This document shows, in pieces, positions 18,160-26,766 of a DNA stretch of 64,000 nt. The position numbers and the translations under genes were made by a program. This DNA comes from JAHJQZ01 sp963676075 (GTDB lineage: Bacteria; Pseudomonadota; Alphaproteobacteria; Rhizobiales; Devosiaceae). Each line of letters begins with the position of its first letter. Position 1 is the stretch's first letter. The notes under the pieces were generated by a model. That model searched no databases. It was not told the origin of the DNA and was given only the letters and a program-made list of their open reading frames with translations. The stretch covers positions 248,001-312,000 of the forward strand of contig CAXXNZ010000013.1 of NCBI GenBank assembly GCA_963676075.2, written 5' to 3'.

Positions 18160-19554
18160 ATGTCCTATTCATCGCTTTCGGAACTGCTGGCGAATATGGG
18201 GTCCGCTGTAGGGGTGGGTGTCTTGCTCGATCAGATCCTGGTCGGCAAATCCGGGCAGAGAGCACTCCTGCGTCTCGTCGCTAGTCAAAACATAACGAAG
18301 TCGGTTTCGCTAGAGCAACGATTTCATAGTTCTGTCAAAGTTATTAGAGATGTATTTTTCTTTCGGTTTTTTGGAAGAGAATTCTTTAGCTCGCGATTTT
18401 TCTTCGCATCTTGTTTTCTATCTATGGTATTTATATCAGTCATAACAGTATATCAGAATATATTAGGTGGATCTGTAAACAGATATTTGTCTAGTGATGC
18501 TTATTCAGTATTTCTATTTATATGTTTCATATTTCTAAATATGATAGTGGATTATATATCTACAATTCAGACGAATGTTTTTGCTAATTCAATAGTAAGA
18601 TTGGGAAATTTCTCGCATACAGTCTTTCTTGTATTTGGAGATATATTCTCAACGATGACGATATTCAAATTTCTATATGCCTTTGGGATATTTATATTGT
18701 TATTGTTTTCTTTTTCACTAATACAAAATCAAGAGTTCAAGTCAGTCCCAATACACTTAGAATACAGTGTAAAACGATCAGGATATGGTCCGATATATGA
18801 ATATGATATCGTTGGAGTAAGAAGAATTGAAGGGGAAGATGATGAAATTTTTCTATCGGGCGTTGGTAATAGCGAGTTAAAATATATAGACCCGATTATG
18901 TTTAACGCATTCTACTACACTGGTAATATAGTAAATAGGAGAATTGAAGTAATAGGAGAAAGAAGCTTTGATGACAATTTGACGGGTGTTGCAAATGGAA
19001 ATGATATTTTATACAAAATTCAAGCTAGATTACTTCCTCTAGAAATAAAATTCAATTGGGACAAATTTGCGAGTATATTTACCAGCGTAGCTGCCGTAGA
19101 TTATGAATTTACTAGAATGATAGCGCCGGAATTGCAGAATAATACAATATCTCTATCCTTGGGTGTAAATTACGGTTATTCGCCATTTAATAATTCAAAA
19201 TACTGTCTATCTAGCGCGCATCGAAGGGGTTTCTTGAGTCATGAAGTTGCAAAATATTTGAAGGTAGATGATTGCAAAGAAGTATTAATTATGACAAGAG
19301 GGTTATCGTACGGAGAGAATTATGTAATGTATGACTGGAATACAGCAATATTGAGTAAAAGCTATCCGCTTTCACTGTTCTTCATATCGTCCTTTTTTCC
19401 AACCATACTTATTTATGTGTTGGTGGCTAGCGCAGCGCTAATGGGATTAGTTGCAAGCCTAGGCAGAGTTATGCGCAGGATGCTGTTCTTTTGGACTAGG
19501 GCTCCGTTCGGTGTTGCAGGCTTGGTTCTTGGTGTAGCTCTTTCCGCTACCTGA
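18160..19554 (+). CDS. AT-rich membrane protein of unknown function (insert cargo)
   Basis: 464 residues, not recognised. Hydrophobic segments lie near 80-100, 114-132, 154-188 (two), 404-432 and 447-463. Between about 190 and 400 is a large mostly soluble, probably extracytoplasmic, domain rich in Tyr, Asn and Ile. A basic RFFGREFFSSRF motif precedes the first helix. The codon use (TTT, ATA, AAT, AGA) contrasts sharply with every neighbour, pointing to transfer from an AT-rich source. ATG 18160 is chosen with GAGAAAG as a weak ribosome site; a TTG at 18097 would add 21 residues. It is the only gene between the 88-bp repeats. No transposase or integrase accompanies it. Confidence 0.8.
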   Translation: MSYSSLSELLANMGSAVGVGVLLDQILVGKSGQRALLRLVASQNITKSVSLEQRFHSSVKVIRDVFFFRFFGREFFSSRFFFASCFLSMVFISVITVYQNILGGSVNRYLSSDAYSVFLFICFIFLNMIVDYISTIQTNVFANSIVRLGNFSHTVFLVFGDIFSTMTIFKFLYAFGIFILLLFSFSLIQNQEFKSVPIHLEYSVKRSGYGPIYEYDIVGVRRIEGEDDEIFLSGVGNSELKYIDPIMFNAFYYTGNIVNRRIEVIGERSFDDNLTGVANGNDILYKIQARLLPLEIKFNWDKFASIFTSVAAVDYEFTRMIAPELQNNTISLSLGVNYGYSPFNNSKYCLSSAHRRGFLSHEVAKYLKVDDCKEVLIMTRGLSYGENYVMYDWNTAILSKSYPLSLFFISSFFPTILIYVLVASAALMGLVASLGRVMRRMLFFWTRAPFGVAGLVLGVALSAT

Positions 19555-19611
19555 ATTCGTTATGCAGGATGAACAACGGTTAGAAGGAAATCAGCGCGCA
19601 AACGGCCTCAG

Positions 19612-19635
19612 TAGGAGCATCTGCTCCCTATTTTC
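19612..19635 (+). terminator. Probable terminator at the end of the insert
   Basis: GGAGC/GCTCC stem with a short loop followed by CTATTTTC. It lies between the insert gene and the convergent AraC gene, just ahead of repeat copy B. This mirrors the clpB terminator ahead of copy A. Confidence 0.6.
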
Positions 19636-19718
19636 ACCCCTCATCCCGAATCAGCCGCCGCCGCATCTCCAGTGGCGTCACGCCATAGGCGCGCCGGAAC
19701 TGGGCGTAGAACTGGCTC
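19631..19718. repeat. 88-bp direct repeat copy B (within the AraC gene 3' end)
   Basis: 85 of 88 positions match 17961-18048 in the same orientation, at a constant offset of 1670 bp. This copy forms the functional C-terminus and TGA stop of the AraC-type gene. Confidence 0.92.
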
Positions 19719-20596
19719 GATGAGTTGAAGCCGGACTGGAACGCCACATTGGCGATCGACATGCGCGATTCGAACAGCAGGGAGCGCGCCCTCACCAGCC
19801 GCATGCGGACGATGAACTTGCGAATCGGCACGCGCATGACGCTCGAAAACAGGCTGAGCGCATAGTTCGGGTGCAATCCGGCGACGTCGGCGACATCGGC
19901 CACCGAAATCTCTTCGTTCAGATGCTCGAGGATATATCTGAGCATGGCAACGACATAGCGCACCGGCGGCGCCTGGCGCGGGGTCGCCGAGGTCGGCTCG
20001 ATCCACGGCGGCATGATTTCTTCCCATCCCACCAGCACGGCGCGCCGCAGCATGGCGCCGATCTCGACGCGCAAGATGTCCTGCCGCTCGGGATCGCCGC
20101 TGCGATAGTCGCCGTACCAGCGCCTCAGCGTGTTGGCGCCGATTGATTCCTCGCCAAGCGCCACCAAACCGCCGCCGAGCATGATTTCCTGCAGTTTTTC
20201 CACATGCGGCATGTGCAGGAACGCATCGAGCGGCAGATAGATGTTGCATTGCTGGCTGTCGTTGTCCGGACCATAGTCGATCGAAACCGCCTGGTGCGGA
20301 ATGCCGGCCCAGAAGGCGACGAGGCGGTTCGAATGGGCGCGCACCGGCCGTCCGTCGAAGACATAGTCCATATGCCCGGCGCTCAGCCAATTGAGCTCGA
20401 TATGGCCGTGGCTGTGGGTCGATGACATCACCACAGGCCGGAACCAGCGCATGCCGAAACGCCCGAAGGCGTTCGACTTGGCGTAGAACTGCCGATCCGG
20501 CCGCCCGATCGGCTTGGACACCGTCAGCGGCCCGCGTTCCTGTGCTGTTTCTGACCGGCTCAAAAGGGTCACCTTAATTTTCCGGAATACCTGCAT
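19634..20596 (-). CDS. agpT: AraC family regulator of the alpha-galactoside operon (AgpT-like)
   Basis: 320 residues: an N-terminal cupin-type sensor (~45-165, with THSHGHIELNWLSAGHMDYVF) and a C-terminal double HTH (~220-318, ISVADVADVAGLHPNYALSLFSSVM ... SSSQFYAQFRRAYGVTPLEMRRR). It is divergent from the family-5 binding-protein operon, 125 bp between starts. In Sinorhizobium meliloti the AraC-like AgpT activates agpA/melA, and the same layout here supports that role; the symbol is by analogy. Its last ~28 codons lie in direct repeat B, so its 3' end was probably supplied by the insert. ATG 20596 lacks a good ribosome site; a GTG at 20572 is an alternative. Confidence 0.85.
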   Translation of the reverse strand: MQVFRKIKVTLLSRSETAQERGPLTVSKPIGRPDRQFYAKSNAFGRFGMRWFRPVVMSSTHSHGHIELNWLSAGHMDYVFDGRPVRAHSNRLVAFWAGIPHQAVSIDYGPDNDSQQCNIYLPLDAFLHMPHVEKLQEIMLGGGLVALGEESIGANTLRRWYGDYRSGDPERQDILRVEIGAMLRRAVLVGWEEIMPPWIEPTSATPRQAPPVRYVVAMLRYILEHLNEEISVADVADVAGLHPNYALSLFSSVMRVPIRKFIVRMRLVRARSLLFESRMSIANVAFQSGFNSSSQFYAQFRRAYGVTPLEMRRRLIRDEG

Positions 20597-20721
20597 AGCA
20601 AACCGGATTGTTGGTTGAAAAGAGGCGGGGCTAGATTTGGCTTACGCGCAGCCAACGTGGTGCAGCATCCGCTCGCTACGCCGGACTGCGCAACGCTAAA
20701 GGCGTAATGGGAGGACTACCT

Positions 20722-22809
20722 ATGAAAATTGTTAATGCCCTCGGTGGGGCAGCGCTTCTGCTTGGCGTGTCGGTTCTCGCCGTTCAGGCGCAGACCCTCG
20801 CCCCGACAACACCGCCCGATCCGCCGAAATTCGACGCGCAGCTGTCGCCGGATTTCGTGTCGATTTCGGATATCCTCGAATTCAAGGCGCTGCCGTCCTA
20901 TTCGGAGCCTGAATGGGTCACCAAGCAGTTCGTCGATACCGGCAAACTGCCGCCGGTCGCCGAGCGTCTGCCCAAGGAGCCTCTGGTCTACAAAACGGCC
21001 AATGAGCCCGATGGCACCGGCGCCTATGGCGACGTGATTCGTCACGTCATCGGCGGCCGTCCGCAGGGCTGGAACTATGCAGCCGGCCAGATTCAGGGCT
21101 GGGGCGGCATTGATATCGGTTTGTACGAATGCCTGACGCGCACCGGTCCGCTGTTCGAGGTCAAGGCCGACGAACTCGAGCCGATGCCGAACCTGGCCAA
21201 GGGCTGGGATTGGTCCGAAGACGGTCATGAACTGACCATGCACCTGATCGAGGGTGCCAAGTGGTCCGACGGCGTTCCGTTCACTGCCGACGACGTCATG
21301 TTCTACTGGAACGACAATATCGTCGACCCGAACGTCAAGCCGCTCAATTCGGGTGGCGCGGGAAGCTTCGGCGAAGGCACCACGCTCGAAAAGGTCGACG
21401 ATTACACCGTCAAGTGGACCTTCAAGGACGCGTTCCCCAAGCAGTACCTTTACACCATGGCCTATGGCGGGTTCTGCCCGCTTCCGGAACACATCCTCAA
21501 GCCGATGCATCCGAAGTATTCGGATCACACCTACGAGGAGTACCAGAACGGTTTCCCGCCGGAATTCATGAACTTCCCGGTGATGGGCGGTTGGGTTCCC
21601 GTGGAATACCGGCCTGACGACATCGTCGTCCTGCGCCGCAATCCCTACTACTGGAAGGTCGACGAAGCCGGCAACCAGCTGCCGTATCTCGACGAGATGA
21701 CCTACAAGCTCTCGACCTGGGCAGACCGCGACGTTCAGGCCGTGGCAGGTACGGGCGACTTTTCCAACCTCGAACAGGCCGAAAGCTATGTCGAGGCTCT
21801 GAAGCGCTCCGCCGAACCCGATGCGCCGGCCCGTCTGGCTTTTGGTGCTCGCACCATCGGTTACTCGGTCTACATGAACATGTCGGGCAATGGCTGGGGC
21901 CAGCCGGACGAGCGCGCACAGGCCGTGCGTGAACTCAACCGCAACCTCGACTTCCGCCTGGCCGTGACCTCGGCCATCGACCGCGCCCATCTCGGTCAGT
22001 CCCTGGTCAAGGGGCCGTTCACGACGCCCTATCCGGGCGGCATCTATGCCGACACCTCGTTCTACGACAAGGACTCGACCGTCTACTATCCGTTCGATCT
22101 CGAAGCGGCCAAGGCCGAACTCGAGAAGGCCGGATTGAAGGACACCGACGGCAATGGCATCGTCAACTTCCCCGAAGGCACTGCCGGCGGCCAGGACGTT
22201 TCCATCACATTGCTGGCCAATTCGGATTACCAGACCGAGAAGAACCTTGCCGAAGGCATGGTCGCTGCGATGGAAAATCTGGGCATCCGCGTCATCGTCA
22301 ATCTGGTTTCCGGTTCCAACATTGAAGCGGTCCAGAACAGCGGTGAATGGGGTTGGCGCCTGTTCCGCAACCAGTCCGAACTGATCGCCGTCGTCCAGAA
22401 CACGTCGGCTCTGGCTCCGATTGGTCCGCAGACAAGCTACTTCCACCGCGCCGGTACTGACGGTACGGTCGACATTCTGCCCTTCGAGCAGAAACTGGTC
22501 GACCTGACCAATGACTTCATCGCCGAACCCGACACCAACAAGCGTGCCGAGTTGATGAAGCAGTACCAGAAGATCCACACCGAGAACGTCTACACCGTTG
22601 GTCTCACCCAGTATCCGGGTGCGCTGATCATCAACAAGCGGTTCAAGAACGTCCCGCCCGGCACGCCGATCTTCATGTTCAACTGGGCTGAAGACAGCGT
22701 CATTCGCGAACGTCTGTTCGTGCCGACTGCCGACCAGCAGGGCGACGAACTGCATCCCAAGACCCTCCCGGGTGAACCGGGTATCGGCAACGGTCCCGTT
22801 TCCGACTGA
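20722..22809 (+). CDS. agpA: ABC transporter substrate-binding protein, family 5 (AgpA-like)
   Basis: 695-residue periplasmic binding protein of the DppA/OppA (SBP_bac_5) family. A signal peptide (~1-24, hydrophobic GGAALLLGVSVLAVQA) is followed by the family core, with WDWSEDGHELTMHL and AKWSDGVPFTADDVMFYW. It is unusually long for the family, like AgpA of S. meliloti, a family-5 protein known to bind melibiose/raffinose rather than peptides. GGGAGG 9 bases before ATG 20722 decides the start. First gene of a six-gene run ending in the halogenase-like gene. The presence of melA downstream supports alpha-galactosides as ligand. Confidence 0.88.
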   Translation: MKIVNALGGAALLLGVSVLAVQAQTLAPTTPPDPPKFDAQLSPDFVSISDILEFKALPSYSEPEWVTKQFVDTGKLPPVAERLPKEPLVYKTANEPDGTGAYGDVIRHVIGGRPQGWNYAAGQIQGWGGIDIGLYECLTRTGPLFEVKADELEPMPNLAKGWDWSEDGHELTMHLIEGAKWSDGVPFTADDVMFYWNDNIVDPNVKPLNSGGAGSFGEGTTLEKVDDYTVKWTFKDAFPKQYLYTMAYGGFCPLPEHILKPMHPKYSDHTYEEYQNGFPPEFMNFPVMGGWVPVEYRPDDIVVLRRNPYYWKVDEAGNQLPYLDEMTYKLSTWADRDVQAVAGTGDFSNLEQAESYVEALKRSAEPDAPARLAFGARTIGYSVYMNMSGNGWGQPDERAQAVRELNRNLDFRLAVTSAIDRAHLGQSLVKGPFTTPYPGGIYADTSFYDKDSTVYYPFDLEAAKAELEKAGLKDTDGNGIVNFPEGTAGGQDVSITLLANSDYQTEKNLAEGMVAAMENLGIRVIVNLVSGSNIEAVQNSGEWGWRLFRNQSELIAVVQNTSALAPIGPQTSYFHRAGTDGTVDILPFEQKLVDLTNDFIAEPDTNKRAELMKQYQKIHTENVYTVGLTQYPGALIINKRFKNVPPGTPIFMFNWAEDSVIRERLFVPTADQQGDELHPKTLPGEPGIGNGPVSD

Positions 22810-22874
22810 CCCGAGCACCAAACAAGGCAAGGGGGCTGTGGTCCCCTTGCTTTTTCTGAAGTGGACATCCCGCG

Positions 22875-23882
22875 ATGCTGAGATTCATTGTGACACGGGT
22901 TCTGGCGGCGATACCGGTGCTGCTGATCCTGTCGATCGCCACCTTCGCCATCATCAAGGCCCAGCCCGGTGACTATGCCGACTATCTCAAGTCCCAGCTG
23001 ATGAGTCAGGGCAACATGCCCAATGACCAGGCCCAGGAACAGGCCGATGCCTATCGTGCGGCGCATGGCATGTCCGGCCCGCTGCCGGTCCAGTATTTCA
23101 ACTGGATCTCCGGCATCGTCACGCGCTTCGATTTCGGGGATTCCTTTTATTACAACAAGCCGGTCGGCACCGTCGTTTCCGAACGACTCGGCCGGACGCT
23201 GATGCTGGCGCTGACCTGCCACATCCTGGCTTCAGTGATCGGTATAACGCTCGGCATTGTCGCGGCGACCCGACAATACAGTTGGGTCGACACCTTATTC
23301 GGCTTCATATCGTTCCTGGGGATGACGATCCCACGATTCCTGCTGGCGATCATCATCATCTACATTCTCGCCTTCAAACTGAACGTTCAGGAAATCGGCA
23401 GCTTCTTTTCGGCCAAATACGGCGGTGCGCCGTGGTCCTGGGGCAAGTTCGTCGATCTGGTGCAGCATGTCTGGCCGGTGGTGTTCATCGCCACGTTCGG
23501 CGGGCTGGCCTACAACATGCGCGTCATGCGCGGCAATCTGCTCGACGTGCTCAAATCGCAATATGTCGAGACGGCGCGCGCCAAAGGCCTCAGGGAATCT
23601 GCGGTGGTCATGCGCCATGCCGTTCCCAATGCCCTTCATCCGCTCATTGCCTATCAGGGCGTCGTTCTGCCCTACATGCTCACCGGTGAAATCGAGGTGG
23701 CCATCGTTTTCGGTCTCCCGACCGTCGGTCCGGCGATCGTCGGCTCGCTCAATGTCGGTGACGTCTGGGTGACGGCGACCTTCATGCTGGTTTTGGCGGC
23801 AACCCTGCTCATCGGCAACATCATCTCCGATATTCTGCTGGCGATCATGGATCCGCGCATTCGTCTGGGTGGAGCGAACTGA
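22875..23882 (+). CDS. ABC transporter permease (DppB type)
   Basis: 335-residue inner-membrane permease with about six helices, the first at residues 9-29. The cytoplasmic EAA loop (YVETARAKGLRESAVVMRHAVPNAL) that docks on the ATPase is clear. It ends with the family-typical LLIGNIISDILLAIMDPRIRLGG. It partners the next permease and the binding protein 66 bp upstream. Its stop is separated from the next ATG by a single base. Confidence 0.94.
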   Translation: MLRFIVTRVLAAIPVLLILSIATFAIIKAQPGDYADYLKSQLMSQGNMPNDQAQEQADAYRAAHGMSGPLPVQYFNWISGIVTRFDFGDSFYYNKPVGTVVSERLGRTLMLALTCHILASVIGITLGIVAATRQYSWVDTLFGFISFLGMTIPRFLLAIIIIYILAFKLNVQEIGSFFSAKYGGAPWSWGKFVDLVQHVWPVVFIATFGGLAYNMRVMRGNLLDVLKSQYVETARAKGLRESAVVMRHAVPNALHPLIAYQGVVLPYMLTGEIEVAIVFGLPTVGPAIVGSLNVGDVWVTATFMLVLAATLLIGNIISDILLAIMDPRIRLGGAN

Positions 23883-23883
23883 C

Positions 23884-25077
23884 ATGACCGATAAACAGAA
23901 CCCCTCCGCCACCTCCGCCGGCCCGGACACGATTCCGGGATCCCATCTCTCCCAGAGCGAAGACCTCGCCTATGAGGAACAGGTCATCGACGACCGCATC
24001 GCCGACAGTGACGAGACCTACCTGTCTCTGGTCTGGCGACGCTTCCGGCGCTCCTTTGCCGGCATGCTCGGGCTGGTACTGGTGATCATGCTGCTGGTCA
24101 TGGCCGTGTTTGCCGATTTCTTCGCGCCCATGGATCCCAAGGATCAGGGGTCGTCCTTCTCGCCCCCGGACATGCTGTTGTTCCAGGCCCAGGACGGCTC
24201 GTTCTCGCTGCTGCCCAAGATCTACCCGATCGTTGAATCCGACGAACTCGATCCAATCACCTATCAGCCGCTCACCGCGCCTGACATGGAGAACCCGATC
24301 GACCTTGGCTTCTTCGTTCCGGGATATTCCTATGATTTCTTCTGGCTGATCCCGTCCAATATCCACTTCTTCGGGTCGACCAACGGTGCGCCGGTGCATT
24401 TCCTGGGCACCGACAAGCTCGGACGCGACATCCTCTCGCGTGGCATGATCGGCGCCCGTATTTCGCTGACCATCGCGCTCGTCGTCGTCACCATCACGAC
24501 AATCGTCGGCACATCCATCGGCATCACCTCCGGCTATATCGGCGGCATGTTCGATGCCTGGATGCAGCGCTTCGTCGAGGTTATTCTGGCCTTCCCGCAA
24601 CTGCCGCTCTATCTGGCACTGACCACCCTGATACCGGTGACCGCGCCGTCCAATGTCTTTCTCGGCTTCGTCATCGCCGTGATGGCGGCGCTGATGTGGG
24701 CGCAGCTGTCTCGAGAAGTTCGCTCCAAGACCATGGGACTGGCCCGCATCGAATATGTGCGCGCCGCGGTGGCCGTCGGCGCCGGCAGCCGGCGGGTGAT
24801 CTTCCGGCACATCCTTCCGAATGTGCTGAGCCATGTCATCGTTGCCGTCACCCTTGCCATTCCGACGGTGATCCTGCTCGAGAGCTTCCTCGGGTTCCTC
24901 GGATTTGCGGTCAAGCCGCCGCTCATTTCATGGGGCCTGATGCTGCAGGACACCGGCACCTTCTCGGTGATCGGCTCCTATCCCTGGATCCTGTCGCCCG
25001 TCATCTTCGTGCTCATCGCAGTGTTCGCGTTCAATGCCCTCGGCGACGGGCTGCGCGACGCCATCGACCCGTATTGA
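23884..25077 (+). CDS. ABC transporter permease (DppC type)
   Basis: 397-residue permease. An acidic cytoplasmic N-terminus (~1-50) precedes the first helix (GMLGLVLVIMLLVMAVFADFFAP), then a long periplasmic loop. FLGTDKLGRDILSRGMIGARISL is the hallmark of DppC/OppC permeases. The EAA loop is YVRAAVAVGAGSRRVIFRHILPN. ATG 23884 follows GGAGCG and starts one base after the upstream stop. It is about 100 residues longer than E. coli DppC, mainly in the periplasmic loop, as in other AgpC-like proteins. Confidence 0.93.
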   Translation: MTDKQNPSATSAGPDTIPGSHLSQSEDLAYEEQVIDDRIADSDETYLSLVWRRFRRSFAGMLGLVLVIMLLVMAVFADFFAPMDPKDQGSSFSPPDMLLFQAQDGSFSLLPKIYPIVESDELDPITYQPLTAPDMENPIDLGFFVPGYSYDFFWLIPSNIHFFGSTNGAPVHFLGTDKLGRDILSRGMIGARISLTIALVVVTITTIVGTSIGITSGYIGGMFDAWMQRFVEVILAFPQLPLYLALTTLIPVTAPSNVFLGFVIAVMAALMWAQLSREVRSKTMGLARIEYVRAAVAVGAGSRRVIFRHILPNVLSHVIVAVTLAIPTVILLESFLGFLGFAVKPPLISWGLMLQDTGTFSVIGSYPWILSPVIFVLIAVFAFNALGDGLRDAIDPY

Positions 25078-25090
25078 GGGGGAAAGAACA

Positions 25091-26755
25091 ATGGTTGGTA
25101 CCCCCACGGACATTGCTCCCAAGGAACGCTTCGATCTCGGCACCCACGGCCGCGAGCTGATTCTCGATGCGCGCAACATTGCTGTCGACTTCAAGGTCGA
25201 GGGCGGCACGGTTCACGCTGTTCGCGATATGAGTTTCCAGCTCCACAAGGGCGAGACCATCGCCATTGTCGGCGAATCCGGCTCGGGAAAATCCGTCACC
25301 GCCCGCACCGTCATGGGCCTTTTGTCCAAACGCGCGAGTGTGGGCAAGGACGCCACGATCATGTTGTCGGGCAAGGATGTCCTCAAGTTCGACGACACCC
25401 AGATGCGCAAGCTCCGGGGCAATCAGATCTCGATGATCTTCCAGGAGCCGATGTCCTCGCTGAACCCGGTCTACACCATCGGCTATCAGCTGACGGAAAT
25501 CCTTCATCTGCACAACAAGATGAGCAAGAAGGAAGCCTGGGATCGAGCCGAAAAGCTCCTTGAGGAGGTGCAGGTTCCCGAACCGGCGGCGCGTTTGCGC
25601 TCCTATCCGCACCAGCTGTCGGGCGGGCAGCGCCAGCGCGTAATGATCGCCATGGCGCTCGCCAACCGCCCCGACATCCTCATTGCCGACGAGCCGACCA
25701 CGGCGCTCGATGTCACGGTGCAGGCCCAGATCCTGCACCTGATCAAGGACCTGCAGGCCCGCTACGGCATGGCGGTGATTCTGATCACCCATGACCTGAC
25801 GATCGTCCGGCAGTTCTCGGACTACGTCTATGTCATGCAGAACGGCGAGGTGAAGGAGCACCACCGCACCGAGGAAGTGTTCTCCAATCCCCAGCACAGC
25901 TACACGCGCCATCTGCTCGCGTCCGAGCCCAAGGGCATTGCCAATCCGCTCGATACCGACACCGGCACCATCCTCAAGGGCGACAAGATCCGCGTCGTGT
26001 TCACCCTGAGGCGCGGCGGCATGTTCTCCCGCGACTATTTCGATCTGGTCGCCGTCGACAGTCTCGATCTCGAACTCAAGCGCCACGAGACGCTGGGGCT
26101 TGTCGGCGAGTCCGGGTCCGGCAAGACGACCTTCGGGCAGGCCCTGATCCGCATGATCTCCAATAAGGGCGGCAAGATCACCTTCGACGGGGAGTCGATC
26201 GAGGATTTCTCGATCAAGCAGATGCGGCCGTTGCGCTCGCGCATGCAGATTGTTTTCCAGGATCCCTTCGCCAGCCTCAATCCGCGCATGTCGATCCGCC
26301 AGATCATCGAGGAAGGCCTGGTGGTCAACCACATGGGCAATGGCCGCGAGCGGCTCGACCGGGTCCGCGAAGCCTTGAGGGACGCCGGTATGCCGACGAA
26401 CATCCTGTCGCGTTTCCCGCACGAGTTTTCGGGCGGTCAACGCCAGCGCATCGCCATCGCCCGGGCCATCGCGCTCGATCCCGAATTCATCCTGCTCGAC
26501 GAGCCGACCTCGGCGCTCGATCTTTCCGTGCAGGCGCAGATCATCGACCTGTTGCGCAAGCTTCAGGACGAGAAGGGTCTTTCCTATCTGTTCATTTCCC
26601 ATGACCTCAAGGTCGTCAGAGCCTTGTGTCACCGCGTCATGGTCATGCAGCACGGCAAGATCGTCGAACAGGGCCCCGTCAACGAAGTCCTGACCAATCC
26701 CAAAACCGAATATACCGAACGCCTGGTCAAGGCCGCGTTCGAGATAGCCGCCTGA
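25091..26755 (+). CDS. ABC transporter ATPase, two fused nucleotide-binding domains
   Basis: 554 residues containing two complete ABC ATPases (DppD and DppF types) in one chain. Walker A1 is GESGSGKS (61-68), with signature LSGGQRQRV and LIADEPTTALDVT. Walker A2 is GESGSGKT (from 339), with signature FSGGQRQRI and LLDEPTSALDLS. Both halves keep the oligopeptide-type C-terminal extension. It energises the two permeases upstream. ATG 25091 is preceded by AGGGGGAAAG and lies 13 bp after the permease stop. melA follows 11 bp downstream. Confidence 0.95.
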   Translation: MVGTPTDIAPKERFDLGTHGRELILDARNIAVDFKVEGGTVHAVRDMSFQLHKGETIAIVGESGSGKSVTARTVMGLLSKRASVGKDATIMLSGKDVLKFDDTQMRKLRGNQISMIFQEPMSSLNPVYTIGYQLTEILHLHNKMSKKEAWDRAEKLLEEVQVPEPAARLRSYPHQLSGGQRQRVMIAMALANRPDILIADEPTTALDVTVQAQILHLIKDLQARYGMAVILITHDLTIVRQFSDYVYVMQNGEVKEHHRTEEVFSNPQHSYTRHLLASEPKGIANPLDTDTGTILKGDKIRVVFTLRRGGMFSRDYFDLVAVDSLDLELKRHETLGLVGESGSGKTTFGQALIRMISNKGGKITFDGESIEDFSIKQMRPLRSRMQIVFQDPFASLNPRMSIRQIIEEGLVVNHMGNGRERLDRVREALRDAGMPTNILSRFPHEFSGGQRQRIAIARAIALDPEFILLDEPTSALDLSVQAQIIDLLRKLQDEKGLSYLFISHDLKVVRALCHRVMVMQHGKIVEQGPVNEVLTNPKTEYTERLVKAAFEIAA

Positions 26756-26766
26756 TCCGGAGTTAT

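Noticed and set aside
18156..18161. TATAAT as a -10 box for the insert gene
   Set aside because: It overlaps the chosen ATG and has no -35 at 16-18 bp. It is more likely a chance hexamer, though it leaves the start of that gene slightly uncertain.
17961..19718. Transposon or prophage explanation for the AT-rich insert
   Set aside because: There are no terminal inverted repeats, transposase, integrase or phage genes. The flanking repeats are far longer than transposition target duplications.
20716..22830. 704-codon open frame antisense to the family-5 binding protein
   Set aside because: The opposite strand encodes a complete, recognisable binding protein. The shadow protein has no family features.
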